Origin: Nymphalis io
Taxonomy: Eukaryota > Arthropoda > Insecta > Lepidoptera > Nymphalidae
Assembly (NCBI RefSeq): GCF_905147045.1
Contig: NC_065902.1
Location: 8,997,377-9,061,376 of the forward strand
Length of the DNA: 64,000 nt
Direction of reading: 5' to 3'
Numbering within the stretch: position 1 is the first letter of the stretch; the number at the start of each line of letters is the position of its first letter. The notes beneath the pieces are model-generated. The model worked only from the letters and a program-made list of their open reading frames with translations. It ran no database searches and was not told the DNA's origin. Made by a program: the position numbers and the translations under genes. Below are positions 1-13,700 of the stretch, in pieces.

Positions 1-139
1 TATATATAAAATGAAGTAGTTTTATTATAATGTTTTATATGTACTTACTAAATAACTTTGGAATATTCTATTTTATTTCACTTAGCGATATAGTAAACTT
101 TATTCATGTATAACTTTTTTTAAATTAAGTACTTATAAA

Positions 140-652
140 TGCTTATAAGTGCCGGTCTTGCATTGAATATTGGTCGCACCTTTGGGATGGCTCCCCTACG
201 ATGACGTGCGGTCCGCATTATTGGCGACGTAAAAGTCACAAACACCGTCGAGCCTTTACATTTGCGCCGAGAGATAGCAGCGCTGAGCGCTTTCTATCGA
301 CTGTATCATGGCAAGTGCTCTGAGGAATTATTCTCTCTAATTCCTGCTTCCCCCTTCCTTGATAAGTCTACGCGTGCTGGCTCTCGATGTCACCGCCTAA
401 CTGTGTCATCAATTCCACTACTTCCAAAATATGGAATTCTTTACTCACGTGTTCCCTTCCTCTTACAACCCGGCTACCTTCAAACGAGGCGTGAAGAGGC
501 ATCTTGCGGGCTGGCAAGGCGGGGGCGGCTAGTGCAGAGCATTCTTCCCGACTATACTGGCCGTCGTCGCGTTTGAACTCGACTACCACTTACCATCAGG
601 GGGAGTAGAGTCATTTGCCTTCCCGGCCAATATAAATAATAATAATAATATA
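140..652 (+). mobile_element. Non-LTR retrotransposon 3' fragment (Jockey/CR1-like)
   Basis: The frame at 262-576 translates to the C-terminal tail of a lepidopteran non-LTR reverse transcriptase, including the stretch REIAALSAFYRLYHG and SEELFSLIPA. The upstream part (from about 140) is in a different frame with stops, so the copy is broken. It ends in an AAT-type tail at about 633-652, the expected 3' end. A second copy of the same family lies in opposite orientation at the right end of the window. The clade is inferred from the protein tail alone. Confidence 0.75.
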
Positions 653-2160
653 ATTTTACTCTAATCCATTCAGAATGGTGGGACACCAAATGGCAAAGTG
701 GCCTGATGGTATGGTACATTACCTTATTACCTTTAGAATAGCTAAAAGAGAAAGATAAAAGCTTCACAAAAATATTTTATATACTATTATATAACAGTAT
801 TTTAACTTATATAACATATATATGAGTATATTAGAGTAAATATAAAAATATATCATCTTCCGTGAATAAAACATAAAACTATCACCGGGAAGCTTTTATA
901 TGTTTTTATTCGTTAATCTGTTATCGTCATAAATATTATTTATTAGAAGTCGTAAAATTTTTAATCTGTGCATGCATTAATGTAGTAAAAAATTATTTTA
1001 AGCTCTTCGCATAAAAGCGCTTGATAGCGATGCACAGTACAAACATACCTACTATACAATTATACATATATATTTCTAATTAAAACCAGTGTAACATAAT
1101 GTCTTATAAAAACATATTTAAAAAGAATCGAAAATTTTAGAGAGAAGACCTACATGTTAATATTTTGATGTATAAATAAATCGCACAGCATTAAATAATA
1201 ATTACTATGATCTAAGGTAAAGACTATAAATGATAAGCCTATAAGGCCCACTGTTGGGCAAACTCCTCATATTAAGATTTTTATTTAGAGTTTTAAATAT
1301 ATGAAGTAACAGATGAGACAAGATTTTCTCATCTCATTCTTGAATACATTTTTTAAGGTTTAAAAAAAATTAATATAATATGCATGAACTCACTAAAAAT
1401 AAATTATTCTATTTTAAAGATACATTTGTAAATGAGATTTTAGCCGTTACTACCTTTAATCGATTTAGATTTTACCCTAAATTAGTTTCGAGTAAACATT
1501 TGACGGTAGACACAAAATAAACACATATGTCACTTTATCAAGTCCATCGTGGTAATTAGAATTCAAATGAATGTCAGATTTAATAGTTTAATATGTCAAG
1601 GGAATTAAATATCATAGCTTAAAAGAATAACCAAATAAGTCCAATAAATCTACTTTGAATAATATATTTGGCACCGCAAAGATGATATAAAATATGTATA
1701 TCCATAAACAATTCGGCACTATTTACCTATTTGTATGAACTGTAATGTAACACGGTATTTATATTTATATAAAACAAATAATACTTGTAAAATAATACTA
1801 TTAATTTTATTTATACTAACATAAGTTCATATAAAGATAACATTTAATTAAACTAAGCTCTTATCTATGACATTATAGGATGCAAACACTGATTGCGAAG
1901 CTCCCAAATAAAATTGATAAGAAATGAACGAACGACGAGGAAATCAGATAACGTAAATTAAACAAATGCATTTCATACCCAAGAGAAATCACTATAATAT
2001 AGTAAGTTACGGTTCCATATCGATGAATTGTTTATACAATTTCTCCGTGTGCTTTTACGTACGGATAGAATTCACTACAAACAAGTCGACCCCAACGCCC
2101 GAGCTAACTGAAAAACCGCACATGCGCAAAGAGTAGTGGCCACCTTACACAAAACAAGAC
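653..2160. other. Intergenic AT-rich DNA, no gene seen
   Basis: No open frame here shows conserved composition or plausible splice sites in either strand. The sequence is AT-rich throughout, becoming richer in CG dinucleotides from about 2085 towards the start of the next gene. Confidence 0.5.
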
Positions 2161-2337
2161 CTGACGTCGCGCGTGTTCAGTGCATTGAAAATACTCATAA
2201 ATAATCATCATAAAAATAATAAATAATCACAAATCAATGTAAGCTTTGAACTTTTAAAAGCATCGCATTCTACGCGAATAACATCACGCACGCGCGAACC
2301 GCTGTCAAAACAAACCATCACGTACTGCGATGTAAAC
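2161..2337 (+). promoter_or_regulatory. Putative promoter and 5' UTR of the two-membrane-segment gene
   Basis: A CG-rich patch at about 2085-2190 contrasts with the AT-rich flanks. It holds a TGACGTCG half-palindrome at about 2162 and an arthropod-type initiator TCAGT at 2178-2182, about 160 bp before the ATG. A CGCACGCGCG stretch follows near 2286. The transcription start is inferred from these motifs only. Confidence 0.3.
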
Positions 2338-5300
2338 ATGAGCGAGCATAAGATATTACTCTTTATACTCTCTGTAATTTTTTATTGCCTGTACAGTGTT
2401 AACATGTGGTTTACGACAAACAATGTGATTGAAGAGGAACCACCGAAGCCCAAAACGATCGTTGAAAAACAACCAGAATTAAAACCAAACATTTCAAGCG
2501 TTAAACATGAAGTGAAGACAAAAGTGATCCCATTATATCTGAAAGACGCCTGTAGCGCATTAGAAGTATTTACACAGAAGCCGCATAATTATAAAATGAA
2601 ACGCGAATATATTGAAGCCGAAAATAATGCTGTAACAGTGATATGCATAACAGTTTTTCTAGTCATATTGTTGTTGAACGCCTTACTTGACGTTCTTAAA
2701 GTGAAAGAAGAAGAGAGAGCAAGAAGAAAACTGAATCCCAATGGCGAGAGAAGGCAATCGTTGGCAGAGTTCGCGAACAAAAAAATGTTACGAAGAGAGT
2801 CGAGCAAATTTGGTCTACAGCTGTTTCAAATCGCAGAGTCCGTGGTGACATCAGACGATGAGACTAAAAGTCGACGTGAAATTAAGCCTTACACAAGAGG
2901 AGATTCGATTAATTCTTACCTAAGCGAAAAGACAACTAAAAGTGATAGTTCTGCACCAGCTTCCATCGGTGAAATTTCGGAACCCAGAGCAGCTAAGAGA
3001 CAATCAATTGCCAAGTTATTTGGTATGTATATTATTTACATATTTAAATGTTATGCATTTTTATAATTATGCAATAAATTTCAAAATTACATAAAATTGA
3101 TTGTAAATATTTTATTACAAAATCAAGTTTATTGGAGGATGATGAATGAGAACAATATAAGATTAAAATTAACTAATAACTAATTTTAAAAAAAATTACG
3201 TCTTTTTAAACTTGCCTATTATCTGAAAATAATTCATTCAATTATTATGTGTCAACTCTACTTCAGCAAATAAAAAAGAACTGAAAATTAGAACAACGTG
3301 TTGTAACCAAAGTATCAAATATCAAAATCATTGTCTCCAATAAACTCGACCATGTAATAATTAAATAACTATTTAAATGTTTGTTGAATGTCTGTATTCG
3401 ATGTTTTAATTATCTATCCTGTCTTTTTTCATTCTTTCTCTTTACAAGGTCTGTCTGACGACTGAAAAGCATCAGGTAATGAATATTCACACACTATATA
3501 AATTTCTAAAAAACACCCTTTTGCTTAAGATGATAAGAACTGCTTTAGTATGCATTCCGATTAGTCTATTTGGTTGGTTTAAAATTTGCACTTTTTTGTT
3601 GGTATTTCTTTTTTTCACACAACACAATTTTTGCATCATATATTTGCTATGGCTATGGCTTCACAGAATCGAGAATATACATATATATAAAGAATAATAA
3701 TAACGATTCAGTAAGTTATTACGTGTATATACATATGTATAATTTTATCAATATTTCCTTTTACTTTATTGGGGTAGAAAGCTGAATATTGAATTAAGAT
3801 ATTTATATTCATATAAACCAATTGAGAATAATTATTGAAACGTTGTTTATACATAACATTACCGTTATTGGTAATACATAATAATGTTACACATAAGTTG
3901 AAGCAGCAATGTAATATGTACAGCACGTTTATTGCTTGTAATCGATTAATCATGTTAAATCGCCTTTGAGCACGTGCGCGGAAAGACGCAGCGAAAAGGT
4001 TTCTTGACTCGATGGAATTCATAAGCGCTGTATAAGTTACGTAATAATAACTACAAAACAATCTACTTAAATTATAAATATAACGTTTTTATTAGTATTC
4101 ATTGCATGCCAGCTTTTTCAAATTTGGAAACATATTATTTACTAAATATTAATTTAGGTGATAATCATAAATTAAACCTCAGTTATTTATTAAAGACTAG
4201 TAGCAAAAACTTTTCCTAAAAATAAAACACCTCGTCTTATTGCTTCACTGGCGACAAGAGGGCTGGTTCATTTTTCTTTAAGAGGAACGGAATCGCAATT
4301 TAAAGGATAAATGCTGTTAGCATTCTGCCGAATGGTGGCAAGATTTTGCCACTCGCTCGTGATTTGTAGATATATTTTTAGTTGCTAAGGGTTTTAGAGA
4401 CTTAAAACTTAAAGAAGACGTTCATAGGCGTGGACGCATGAAAATGGGAATAGGAATTCTAAACTTCAACTTCGTCGTATCGACCCGATTGAAATGTTAT
4501 ACTTTTTAGCAAACAAAGACATAAATATAATATGACTTTTTGAATTAGACAAAAGCGTAAATGCGCACTAAAAATGAACTAGATAGGTATCTATTTCATC
4601 TAATTTTTTTTTATTTGATTTTTATAAGTTAAGGCTGCTATTAGACAAGTACCTATTAGTATTATTTACCATTACATTATTAGATAATTCAATTTTATTA
4701 GTTAATTTGTACTCATTAAATATTTAAAATATAAACTTTAATTATATTATAAATTAAAGTATTTAGCCAAATTTTATTTGCTATATGTACACAAGACAGC
4801 AGATTAGGTTTAATTCAAATCATGTCCCTCTTGGTCTGTTAAACACGAATTTTCCGAATGGTTAATCAAAGCATTTGTTAAACAATTATTATCCAATACC
4901 TGTAATAGACCACAGAGTAAATAGTTCTGAAATAGGTTTGTATTTATTATCTGTTATTTATTGATCATTGTTCGCGGGAATTAACATTTAACAGTATTAC
5001 GTGTATTAATCGATTGTACGTTTTGTTGCAAAAATAATATGCCTTGTTTTTTATTAAATTAAGCAATACCTGTATTAGACCACAGAGTAAATTGTTTCGA
5101 AATAGGTTTGCAAATTTATTAATGTGTTATTTATTGTTCATAATTTCATAGTTCGCGGGCATTAAAAGGCATTTGCGTGTTTCAACAAAAACAATATACC
5201 GAAGTGCTTTGTTTCGGACTGTAATTAATAGCGATAAAAATGTAAGTATTTAAAATATACTTTATTATATGTATGATGGCTTCGCTGGTCTAGTGGCTAG

Positions 5301-6476
5301 ATATAAAGCTGCAGATCCCGGGTTCCTAGGTTCAAAGCCGAGTTCGGGCCAATAAAATAGTTATGGGGCTTTTCTGTCAAAAATTGTCAGTAGCAGCACG
5401 GAGTCACGAAGTTGGAATTGTGTGCACTGCCATGCATCGGAAGGCATATGAATCCGTTGGTCGTGTGCCTGAATTCTTTCTGATCTTGTTAGATTGCTGT
5501 TGCATCGGATTATGAGAGTGAGGGAATACAAACAAACTTGTGCACTATAATATGTCCTGCGCAGTTGGCATATCTCTCTTGAGATAAGCAACCGTGTCCG
5601 AAATCGGTCTTGATTGTATAAATAATTTTATATATTGTCTTTATAAACTTTTATTCAATGAATAATATTATGTTCAACTTTAGTTCAAGAGAATATTTAA
5701 AAATATTTAAAAATGGTGTTTTCTTGTAATAACTTATCTTTTCTAAGAAGTAGCAGCATAGAATTCGTTAATTTTAACCAATGATCACGATTTCAAATCC
5801 GGGTGAGCAGCAATGACTTTTTACTGCTTATTTTTTTTTATAATTCACCTATCGTAGTGAGTGTAAGTGTGCAGAAGATTCTTTCACATATGTACTCACC
5901 AAGCCGCATTAAGCAGTGTACTGGAATTAGCTGCAAACATCTCTCTAAAACTGGGAGGAGGCGCTAGCCCAGCTGTAGGCATTTATAGTTGTAGTACTTT
6001 ATTAATCGTTAATGGAAACTAAGATATAAAACCAATTTTTATCAACTAATAAAATAGATAGAAGATAATTTTACGATTAAAAGATAATATTTCGTTACTG
6101 AGATGTTAGTAATAGTTTCAGCAATCTTTGAAACATTGCGAAAGATCAACAATAGCAAAACTCGGACCGAATTAAATATTCACATTACTAATACAAATTG
6201 TTCAACCGATCATTTGAACCTATAACCGAATTAATGTAGATTTGAAATCCACTTTGATTCATCAGAAGAAAGTATACAAATGTTTAATGAATTTATCTAA
6301 AATTGACATTTTTAGGAGGTCGACCAGCCCCGATGGTACGTCGCTCATCTTACCCAGCTTTGCCCCTAAACCCTGAGATCCAAGCATTGATGATGGGCAG
6401 CAAGCAATCATCATTCGACAGCGATGATGAAGGAGATGGGAAAGGTCGACGGGTCAGGATTATCCGTAGATTTTAA
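2338..6476 (+). CDS. Uncharacterised two-pass membrane protein with basophilic kinase sites
   Basis: CDS join(2338..3022, 6316..6476), 281 residues. The first exon is open from the ATG and reaches a GTATGT donor in phase 1; the second follows a TTTTAGG-type acceptor in the matching phase and ends at TAA 6474. Visible features: a hydrophobic segment at residues 6-24 (signal anchor), a Pro/Lys/Glu-rich loop with one Asn-glycosylation motif (NIS, 51-53), a second hydrophobic segment at 98-119, then a long charged tail. The tail holds several R-R/K-x-S motifs (RRQSL, RRES, KRQSI, RRSS) and ends acidic then basic (DSDDEGDGKGRRVR). I do not recognise the family; a topology with both segments spanning and the tail in the cytosol is inference. 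The intron (3.3 kb) holds a tandem duplication and two SINE copies. The agreement of phase and composition makes the model fairly secure; further alternative exons are possible. Confidence 0.72.
4894..5200. repeat. Tandem duplication, unit about 170 bp
   Basis: The sequence starting CAATACCTGTAATAGACC at 4894 recurs with few changes at 5064. Both units contain CACAGAGTAAAT, then AAATAGGTTTG, then TTATTTATTG and GTTCGCGGG, in the same order. The two copies are divergent and differ by small indels. They sit in the intron of the two-membrane-segment gene. Confidence 0.7.
5278..5615 (+). mobile_element. SINE family D copy (tRNA-like head)
   Basis: It begins with a tRNA-like head (GGTCTAGTGGCTAG as A box, GGTTCAAAGCC as B-box-like), followed by the family body: a stretch about leaving a TTGTCAGTAGCAGC motif, then TCGGATTATGAGAG, TGTGCACTATAATATG, and a CCGAAATCGGTC end. 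The same body occurs at 29297-29667 (-) and 49688-50058 (+), so this is a dispersed retroposed element and not a tRNA gene. Confidence 0.75.
5765..5988 (+). mobile_element. SINE family A relic
   Basis: A degraded copy: TTAACCAATGATCACGATT with TTCAAATCCGGG, then a diverged body, then the end motif GGCGCTAGCCCAGC. Compared with the intact copies at 55634 and 56359 it has many changes, so it is an old insertion. Confidence 0.55.
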
Positions 6477-9400
6477 TATTTTTTTTTCTTTTATTTCATG
6501 CAATTAGTACTACACGTGACATGGGAGCGATGATCCGCGAATATAAGCGAAGATTCATATGTCTTGATATAATTCTTTTACTTGTTGGTATATTGAAAGC
6601 AAATATTCGTACGAACTCGTACACAAATTTAATGCAAATCTTAACCTTTCAGCGCTATTCTGTAAGATCTAATTTCGTATCTCACTCGCGAAATGTTGCA
6701 AGCCGCCTTGTAGAGCTATTTCGATACTAGTATGATTTAAATATTATTATTAATGTTAATGTCGCATATCATTTTCTGGCATTTCACGATCGCATTCTGC
6801 GGTGAGGTTCGACTTTATTTAATCTAAAATTAGGTATTTTAAATTTAGAATTAACCCAATTTGTTGTGCGTGAATAAGTTAATTATAAATTGTTATTTCA
6901 ACATCCTAGTTTTTTTTTTAATTCAAAATGATATTCTTTGGGACGTTGGAAGTGAGAGTTTAATATATTTTTAACAAAGATATTTCTGACCTTCAATACA
7001 TATTTTATGCAAAAAGACTTAATACCTACTTTTTCTATTTAAAATATATCACTAATTATAACAAAACGTTTTATATGACAACGTTTTAAATAGTTATTTA
7101 ATATAAATTTAACTTATTACGATATGTATTTATTTATAATATTTTCTTGACAGTAAAATATTCAAAATAGAAATTCATATAACAAATAATGCTCGCTTAA
7201 AATAGAGTCTATTCATATATCTATCAATGCGTTTGAATAAAAGTTAATAAACTTTTATGTGAAATAAAGCTAATGGAAAAGCACCCATTATTATTTAAAT
7301 CAAAATGTGCCTAATAAAATCATTCAACACATCAACGTGTATTATATCTAATACACGCCCAGATGTAAAATATATATTTATCAATGTACTTATTAGGTTC
7401 GAACTACATCCCCAATTATCCGGTTGGTAATCCGAACTTGTAAGCCAGAGTGTTCAATGCACAAACGATCTGTTATTTTTTTTTCTACATCGACATTTGA
7501 TTCTTAATTATCAGGAAGAAATCGGATCATGCACGTGTTTTCACGAACGTTTTTTTTTTGGCACAAGCGGTTAGTGCTTTTCAATGAAATATTATGTTGT
7601 TTTATAAAATTCAACACACGACACCGAAAACAATTCGGTTCCGGATGCATCTAAATAAATTTTAGTGAGATGACAGACTCACACCTTGTCATACAAGCAT
7701 GTTTCTATTCTTTTATTTAAACAAAATAACTGATATTTTAATATCGAAAAACGTATTTGGAATCAAATTTCAATTGAATTTATGCAATGAACATCTTGAT
7801 ATGTATATTGAAAAAAATAATCAATCTAGATTTTTTTATTATCATGAATCCTTTTTTTATTAATGGAACAACTAAACGCTAATTATTAATTGACATTAAC
7901 TCTGTTTAATAGAAATTCATATCGCAACTATCCAAATCGAATGCTAAATCCAGATAAAATATATTTCCGGATTGAAACTGAAAGCATAACGAACGCGGGT
8001 TTTTTCCGGATCCCGACAATGGAAACTTGTAGTCCGAGCTATATATAAGATTTTATATGACAAATTTAATTAAACTTGCATTTATCATTGGCTTATCGTT
8101 AGCCAAAGTTCATCTGAGGTTATTATTTTAATAGATGATTTTATTTTTTTTGAAAAATATATAGACAATGTATTTCATAACTTTTGTTTAAAATTCTGAG
8201 CCTTATGTAAAATTTTCTTATATGTATATATATAAAATATATAGGGTATATATATGATCCTTACCCCGCTTTTTTTAAGCTGGTTTTAAGGAACGAAAAT
8301 CGTGGACCAGAATTAAGATTTGACAAATCTTGAACGATGAGAAGGTTAATAGTGTGTGATTATTGATATGAATTTCATACGTGGTATTTATCTATCCCTT
8401 TTCTTATATATAAGATCAAATCCTTGTAATTTATTAGAATATTAAGAAACAAAGTGTCTAGTCAAAGAACCTCTTAATAATGCATTTTTAAGATTAAATA
8501 CTTTTAATTATATTTATTCCAATAAATGTCATATCGATATATTTCTTTAAATGTATAATGTTTCTTGTAATGATAATTATGATATAAAATATTCATCTAC
8601 GAAGTTAAATTGAATTTAAAATTCTTAGTGATTAAAAATTTTATACTAGCTACGGGTCTTAGTTCTTCTACCTTTGAAATATTAATATTTCCAAACTGTG
8701 TATGTTCCTATATAATAGCAATAGTTTAATTTTAATTTTATAATTTCATTTCTATTTAAAAATTAAATGTACTTTTTGAAAATTACCAATATTTTTTCGA
8801 AAATGTAAACTTAAGAAGATAAATTGTATTTTTTATCTGTTTATTATTTATTATCTATGCTTAGTTCAATTTATTTATCTCAAACTCGACTGTTGTTATA
8901 TGTATCTTACTTTTTTCCTTTTCTGGCAGCGGATATCATGTTTAATTCATTGTAATTTCAAATTTAACTTATATTATAAGTTCAAAGTATTGCCATTCTA
9001 AAAAATATTTTTAGTTAACAATAACGTATTTATTTTCATAGCTTTTTCTATTCACTGTGTTGTTTTTCATGTTTTACTTTAAATATAATTAAAAACTCTA
9101 AAGTCTGATTGTAACTTAGTGTGTAATATAAATGTGGGTACATACCTATGTAATTGCAAGTGATCTTATATTATTCTTACGCACCTCTGCTGTAACTTTT
9201 ATAGTACAATTGACAACGTATTTAAAATAATCTTCAATAAAGTTATATTATAAACTATATCTGTTATATTATTTGATGAAATAAGAAGGTAAATGAAATA
9301 AGAAATAATCTATAATATTCAATGATTTCTCGGAAGAATTGTTGCCACTTTTCGGGAGAATCTAGAATCTGAACGGGTTGCTTTACGTTTAATTAATATT

Positions 9401-10748
9401 TTAAAATGTCGATTTAAAAAAAATGTTTGATTACAAAAATAGTTTTTTTTTGTAAACGTCATGCGTCGGAAATCTTAATTTTTTTGTATTAATAATCATT
9501 TACTTTTTTTGATAATTAAGGCCTAATAATTAATCTATGTCAATTTGTTTTTTGGCTGTTATATACTACTCTAGACCCTGGACCAATTTTTTTGTTCATA
9601 AACGAAGGCCTCGAAAAAATTGCTATATAATCTAAAGCATCAGTTATGACAAAAATTTAACTTCAAGCAAGTTTAAGATCCACGAATAAGACTTGAGTCC
9701 CAGCATACATAATAGTATACTAAACGGTCAGTCATTTAATAAAGACCAATAGTAAAATGATATCCACCCCGAGGCTGTTTGGTAATCACTACTGTAGTGT
9801 GTATTGGGGCTAAAAGTAATGTTCGACTATTTTCATTGTTTATGCCATGACTTGTCCTCGACCCGGTACAATCGCGATACTTGGATACGAGCCAAACACT
9901 TGTACTCAATATAGCATTTTTTTTTATTGGATCCCAATTTTTATATAAGTAGCTAAATTTTATTTCACGTATTTACTTTTTAGTGACCTTGTTTTATTTA
10001 TGGAGTTATTTAAAATTTTATTTTTTTATTTAATACCATTTTTTATTTCAAACCAACATGTTTCAATTAAATCTGATATTTTTGTACATAAAATATATAA
10101 AAAAATATTTAAATATTATTGATAAAATTGATTATTTGTTCTTAATTTTCTGTGGATTTTTTTTTAGGATTGTTTGTAGAATTAATAGTTCGGCTATTGA
10201 ACTTTGTTTCCAACACTGCATGCTAGAATTTAATCTAAGCCCAAAGTAAGATGTTTGGTATTAGTTCTGAATATACGGAAGATAATACCCAGACGTAATC
10301 ACTAACAACTCGTAAACCTTGCAAAATCACGTATGAGTTTCCAAGAATATTTATTCCATCCAAGCTTTGAAGGATTGAAGTATTAGAAGATGTTGTATAT
10401 TTGATAAAACTCATAGTGATGCACGCAATTTTAAATAAAAGGCCTTGCTAGATTTAAAAATAATTCTTTAACCTCGAATGCTGTAGCAGTCTTACACAGA
10501 CGGGAATGAAACGAACTCGTCTGGTTTGTGTTACACGAAAACATAATCGTAAACGCAATTTGCATTCGAATATCTTAAATGTTACAACGTTATTTTATAA
10601 AAAACAAATATATAAATAATTGGTGTCTAAATTAAACAAACGTTAAGGAAAATTTCGAATGTTTTCGTCCAGAAAATTTCAACGATATTAAAGAATGTTT
10701 TAGGAAAGTATTACGTTTTTGGAAATTTCGCTCAAAGGCAACATAAAG
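6477..10748. other. Intergenic AT-rich DNA, no gene seen
   Basis: About 4.3 kb without a frame I would call coding. Long A/T runs dominate. Short frames at 6521-6730 and 10058-10249 have AT-driven composition and no homology I can recognise. Parts may be 3' UTR of the upstream gene and 5' UTR of the LRR gene. Confidence 0.5.
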
Positions 10749-13700
10749 ATGGACTGCAGAAGAATCACAAATAGCGTACTACATTGGAACTACAGGGGCT
10801 TTACTGAATTTCCCCTCAAGCGTCTACAAGGCGAGGAGGATGAGATAACGGACATTTATTTAAAGGAAAATTTAATATCTCGTATACCAACCGATATTGG
10901 TAAACTGAACAACCTAGAAAGCTTATATCTGAGCGGGAATGACATTACGGAGCTGCCGAGAGAGATATCGAAGTTAACTCGTTTGAAGTGTTTGGATCTT
11001 AGTGGCAATAGATTGCGATATATCCCCGACGATATCGGCGATGTGAGGAACTTAAAATTTTTGATATTGGACGAGAATGAACTCCGCGAACTGCCGTTAA
11101 GGATAGCTGAGTTGCGGACGCTTCGTTATCTTTCGGTTTGTGGTAATCATGTTATTGATATGGTTTATGTTGCGTATTTACAAGTGTGCCGAGTTTTTTC
11201 ACTAACAAAACAATACGAAAGTAATTTGCTGGACATATTATCGTCTCTTACAATAATTTTACAGGTAAGAACAAGTTTTTTTTATATATAAATAGTATTA
11301 GCTTCATAGTTAGGTATATGAATTTCTACTTTCATAACCGAATCCGTAATTGCATTTAATAATCTTAAGATAAAATATTTAAAGTTTTAGTAGGTACTCG
11401 GTATATTTTACCTAACTAGGTTTAATTTATATAGATAAACTTCTATTCTTACAATTGTAGGTATATATTAAGTGAAAATGTAATAAGTGGAGCTTATTAA
11501 CATTAATATGTGTAAAATAAATAAGAAAATATAATGTAATTATTATTGAAAATATTTTAAAATCTTATCCAATTTCAATTTTAAACAACAATAACTAATC
11601 AATAAATATAGTTTTAATTATAATTAAAATTAGTATACAAAGTTTGAAATTATAAATTCTATCAAACTTTGTCTTCAAAGAGATGAATTTTGCAATCCTC
11701 ACCACATTTCTCATAATTAGCCAAATTTCGTAATCCCAATACTTAGATTTAGTGTCGCTCGTAAACCGAAGGAAACAGTTGTAGCTATGTTTTCCGATAA
11801 CAAACTAGCGGTTATAAATCAAGCCGAACGCTTCCTCATTGATCCGTTTGACCCATTTGCACAGCACCGAGTTACGAAAATCCCTGATATTGTACAATTA
11901 TATAAGACTTAGTAGATATGATATTAATTTTTGCTATACTTTAATAAGGGGGCAAACGAGCTTATTATAATGCTCGTTGGCCCCTCTTACATAAAAAATG
12001 GAATAATTACGTTAAACATAACATAAACAATACTAAATTAGCTAATAAATTTAATTGTAATAAGATATACATATATTTAATAATCCAAGGTTATTAAGAA
12101 CGCGTGAATCTTAACCGATGATCGTGGGTTCAAATCCGGGCAAGCACCACTGAATTTTCATGTGCTTAATATGTAATTACAATTCATCTCGTCCTTTACG
12201 GTAATAAAACATAATATTATTTTAAGGTAGTAATATTATCGAAATTCCGCTTAATTTACCTCTTGACTGCTTGGAAGAGATAGGTAACTATTATATATAA
12301 GCGTCATAATCTGTTTTCATATAAGCATTTAAATTATATTTGCTGTATACATAATTAATAATAAAAATAAATAATAATAAAAAAGAAAAGAAAAAAAAAC
12401 GTTTTACTGATAACAATTAGGCATTCGTTCCCTTGTGTATCCTAATATGATTAGTTTGGAGTTCAACTTTGAGTGATGAGGTAAGTTGTGAGTTTAATTT
12501 TTTTTTATCATATATTTATATTGCAAAGAGAGATATGTTAATGAGTCTTCTACATTCACGAGGAAATCATATCTCTAATTTCATTTTTTAACTCAAGAGA
12601 GTTCGTCGTGTATGTCTTTCGAGCGCTTACGCTTGTTACGAGTGTTTATGAAATATAGGTGAAGGAATCATCGGGAACCAGATTTTGGAGGCGTGGATAA
12701 TATAATCCATTCTTATAAATATATCTATGGCTTCTTACCCGTACAATAAGCTCCTCCGCAGTTATGCACTCCTAATAAATAAATATAGAAATAAATGATT
12801 TAAATATTTTTTCAGACAATGCACTACAATGGTTGCCTCAAAGACCTGTATATAACTACTATCATTGCGAATTTAGGTTTTGGAGAAACTCGAGTTTGAA
12901 GACTATACCGTATACATTGTGGTATCATATGTTTAGAGGACAACAGACAAGAAGTCTAGACATAGGGTAAGCTGGTTAAAAGAACCGTTTTTAAATTGAA
13001 AGATTTTCTAATTTATGATAGTCATATTCTTGACTACTGCCCACTTTTTTATTTTAATTTGCTTTGTGTAATATTTAAATAGAGGTAAACAATTGTCCTC
13101 CTATCACGAATAATATTAACCAACGTTGGTGACCAAGTGAAGTGATTTTTTTGAAAATTGTGAACTAAGGAAGCAAAGAAAAATAATTCAATAGCATGCA
13201 ATAAGGAAAATGTTGTTTGTTCTAGGTGCTTAAGTCCACTAAAGCATCAAGGATCGCATTCGGCAAGATGTGTGCTGCAGTTAAACCAATATTTAACAGG
13301 ATGTAATTTAGACTTAAACTTTCCAACGAAATACAATCATATTTTTGATAAAGGTTCGTCCTTCGTACCGAGTTTATTCGAGCTGTCTAAAAGAAAATTT
13401 TATGAAATTATCAATGAATCTGCGAAGAAATTTACCAAAGCTCCTATTAGTATTTATACTGATGTGTATCATACTGATAACTTTGAAAATAACTATAATA
13501 TAAGAGATATACAAGAAAGCTTAAACGGTTTTAATATTAATAATAACAATAATAATGTTAAATATAATTCAAATGATCAAAGAACGAATGAAATTGATAA
13601 TCTAATATTGAGTACCAAAAGAAAAGGAGGCTGCGAACCAAAGGATATTATTGAAGAATATTTTGATTACTTACCGAGATTTATAAGGGATGATTTATGT

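Noticed and set aside
262..589. Frames on both strands as host genes
   Set aside because: They match the tail of a non-LTR retrotransposon and its antisense.
10719..10748. Upstream extension of the LRRC28-like frame to 10719
   Set aside because: It would need a TTG start; the ATG at 10749 is the first normal start and fits the family N-terminus.
11143..11291. Read-through of the first LRRC28-like exon past 11142
   Set aside because: The leucine-rich-repeat pattern breaks at once, while splicing at GTAATC restores it with the next exon.
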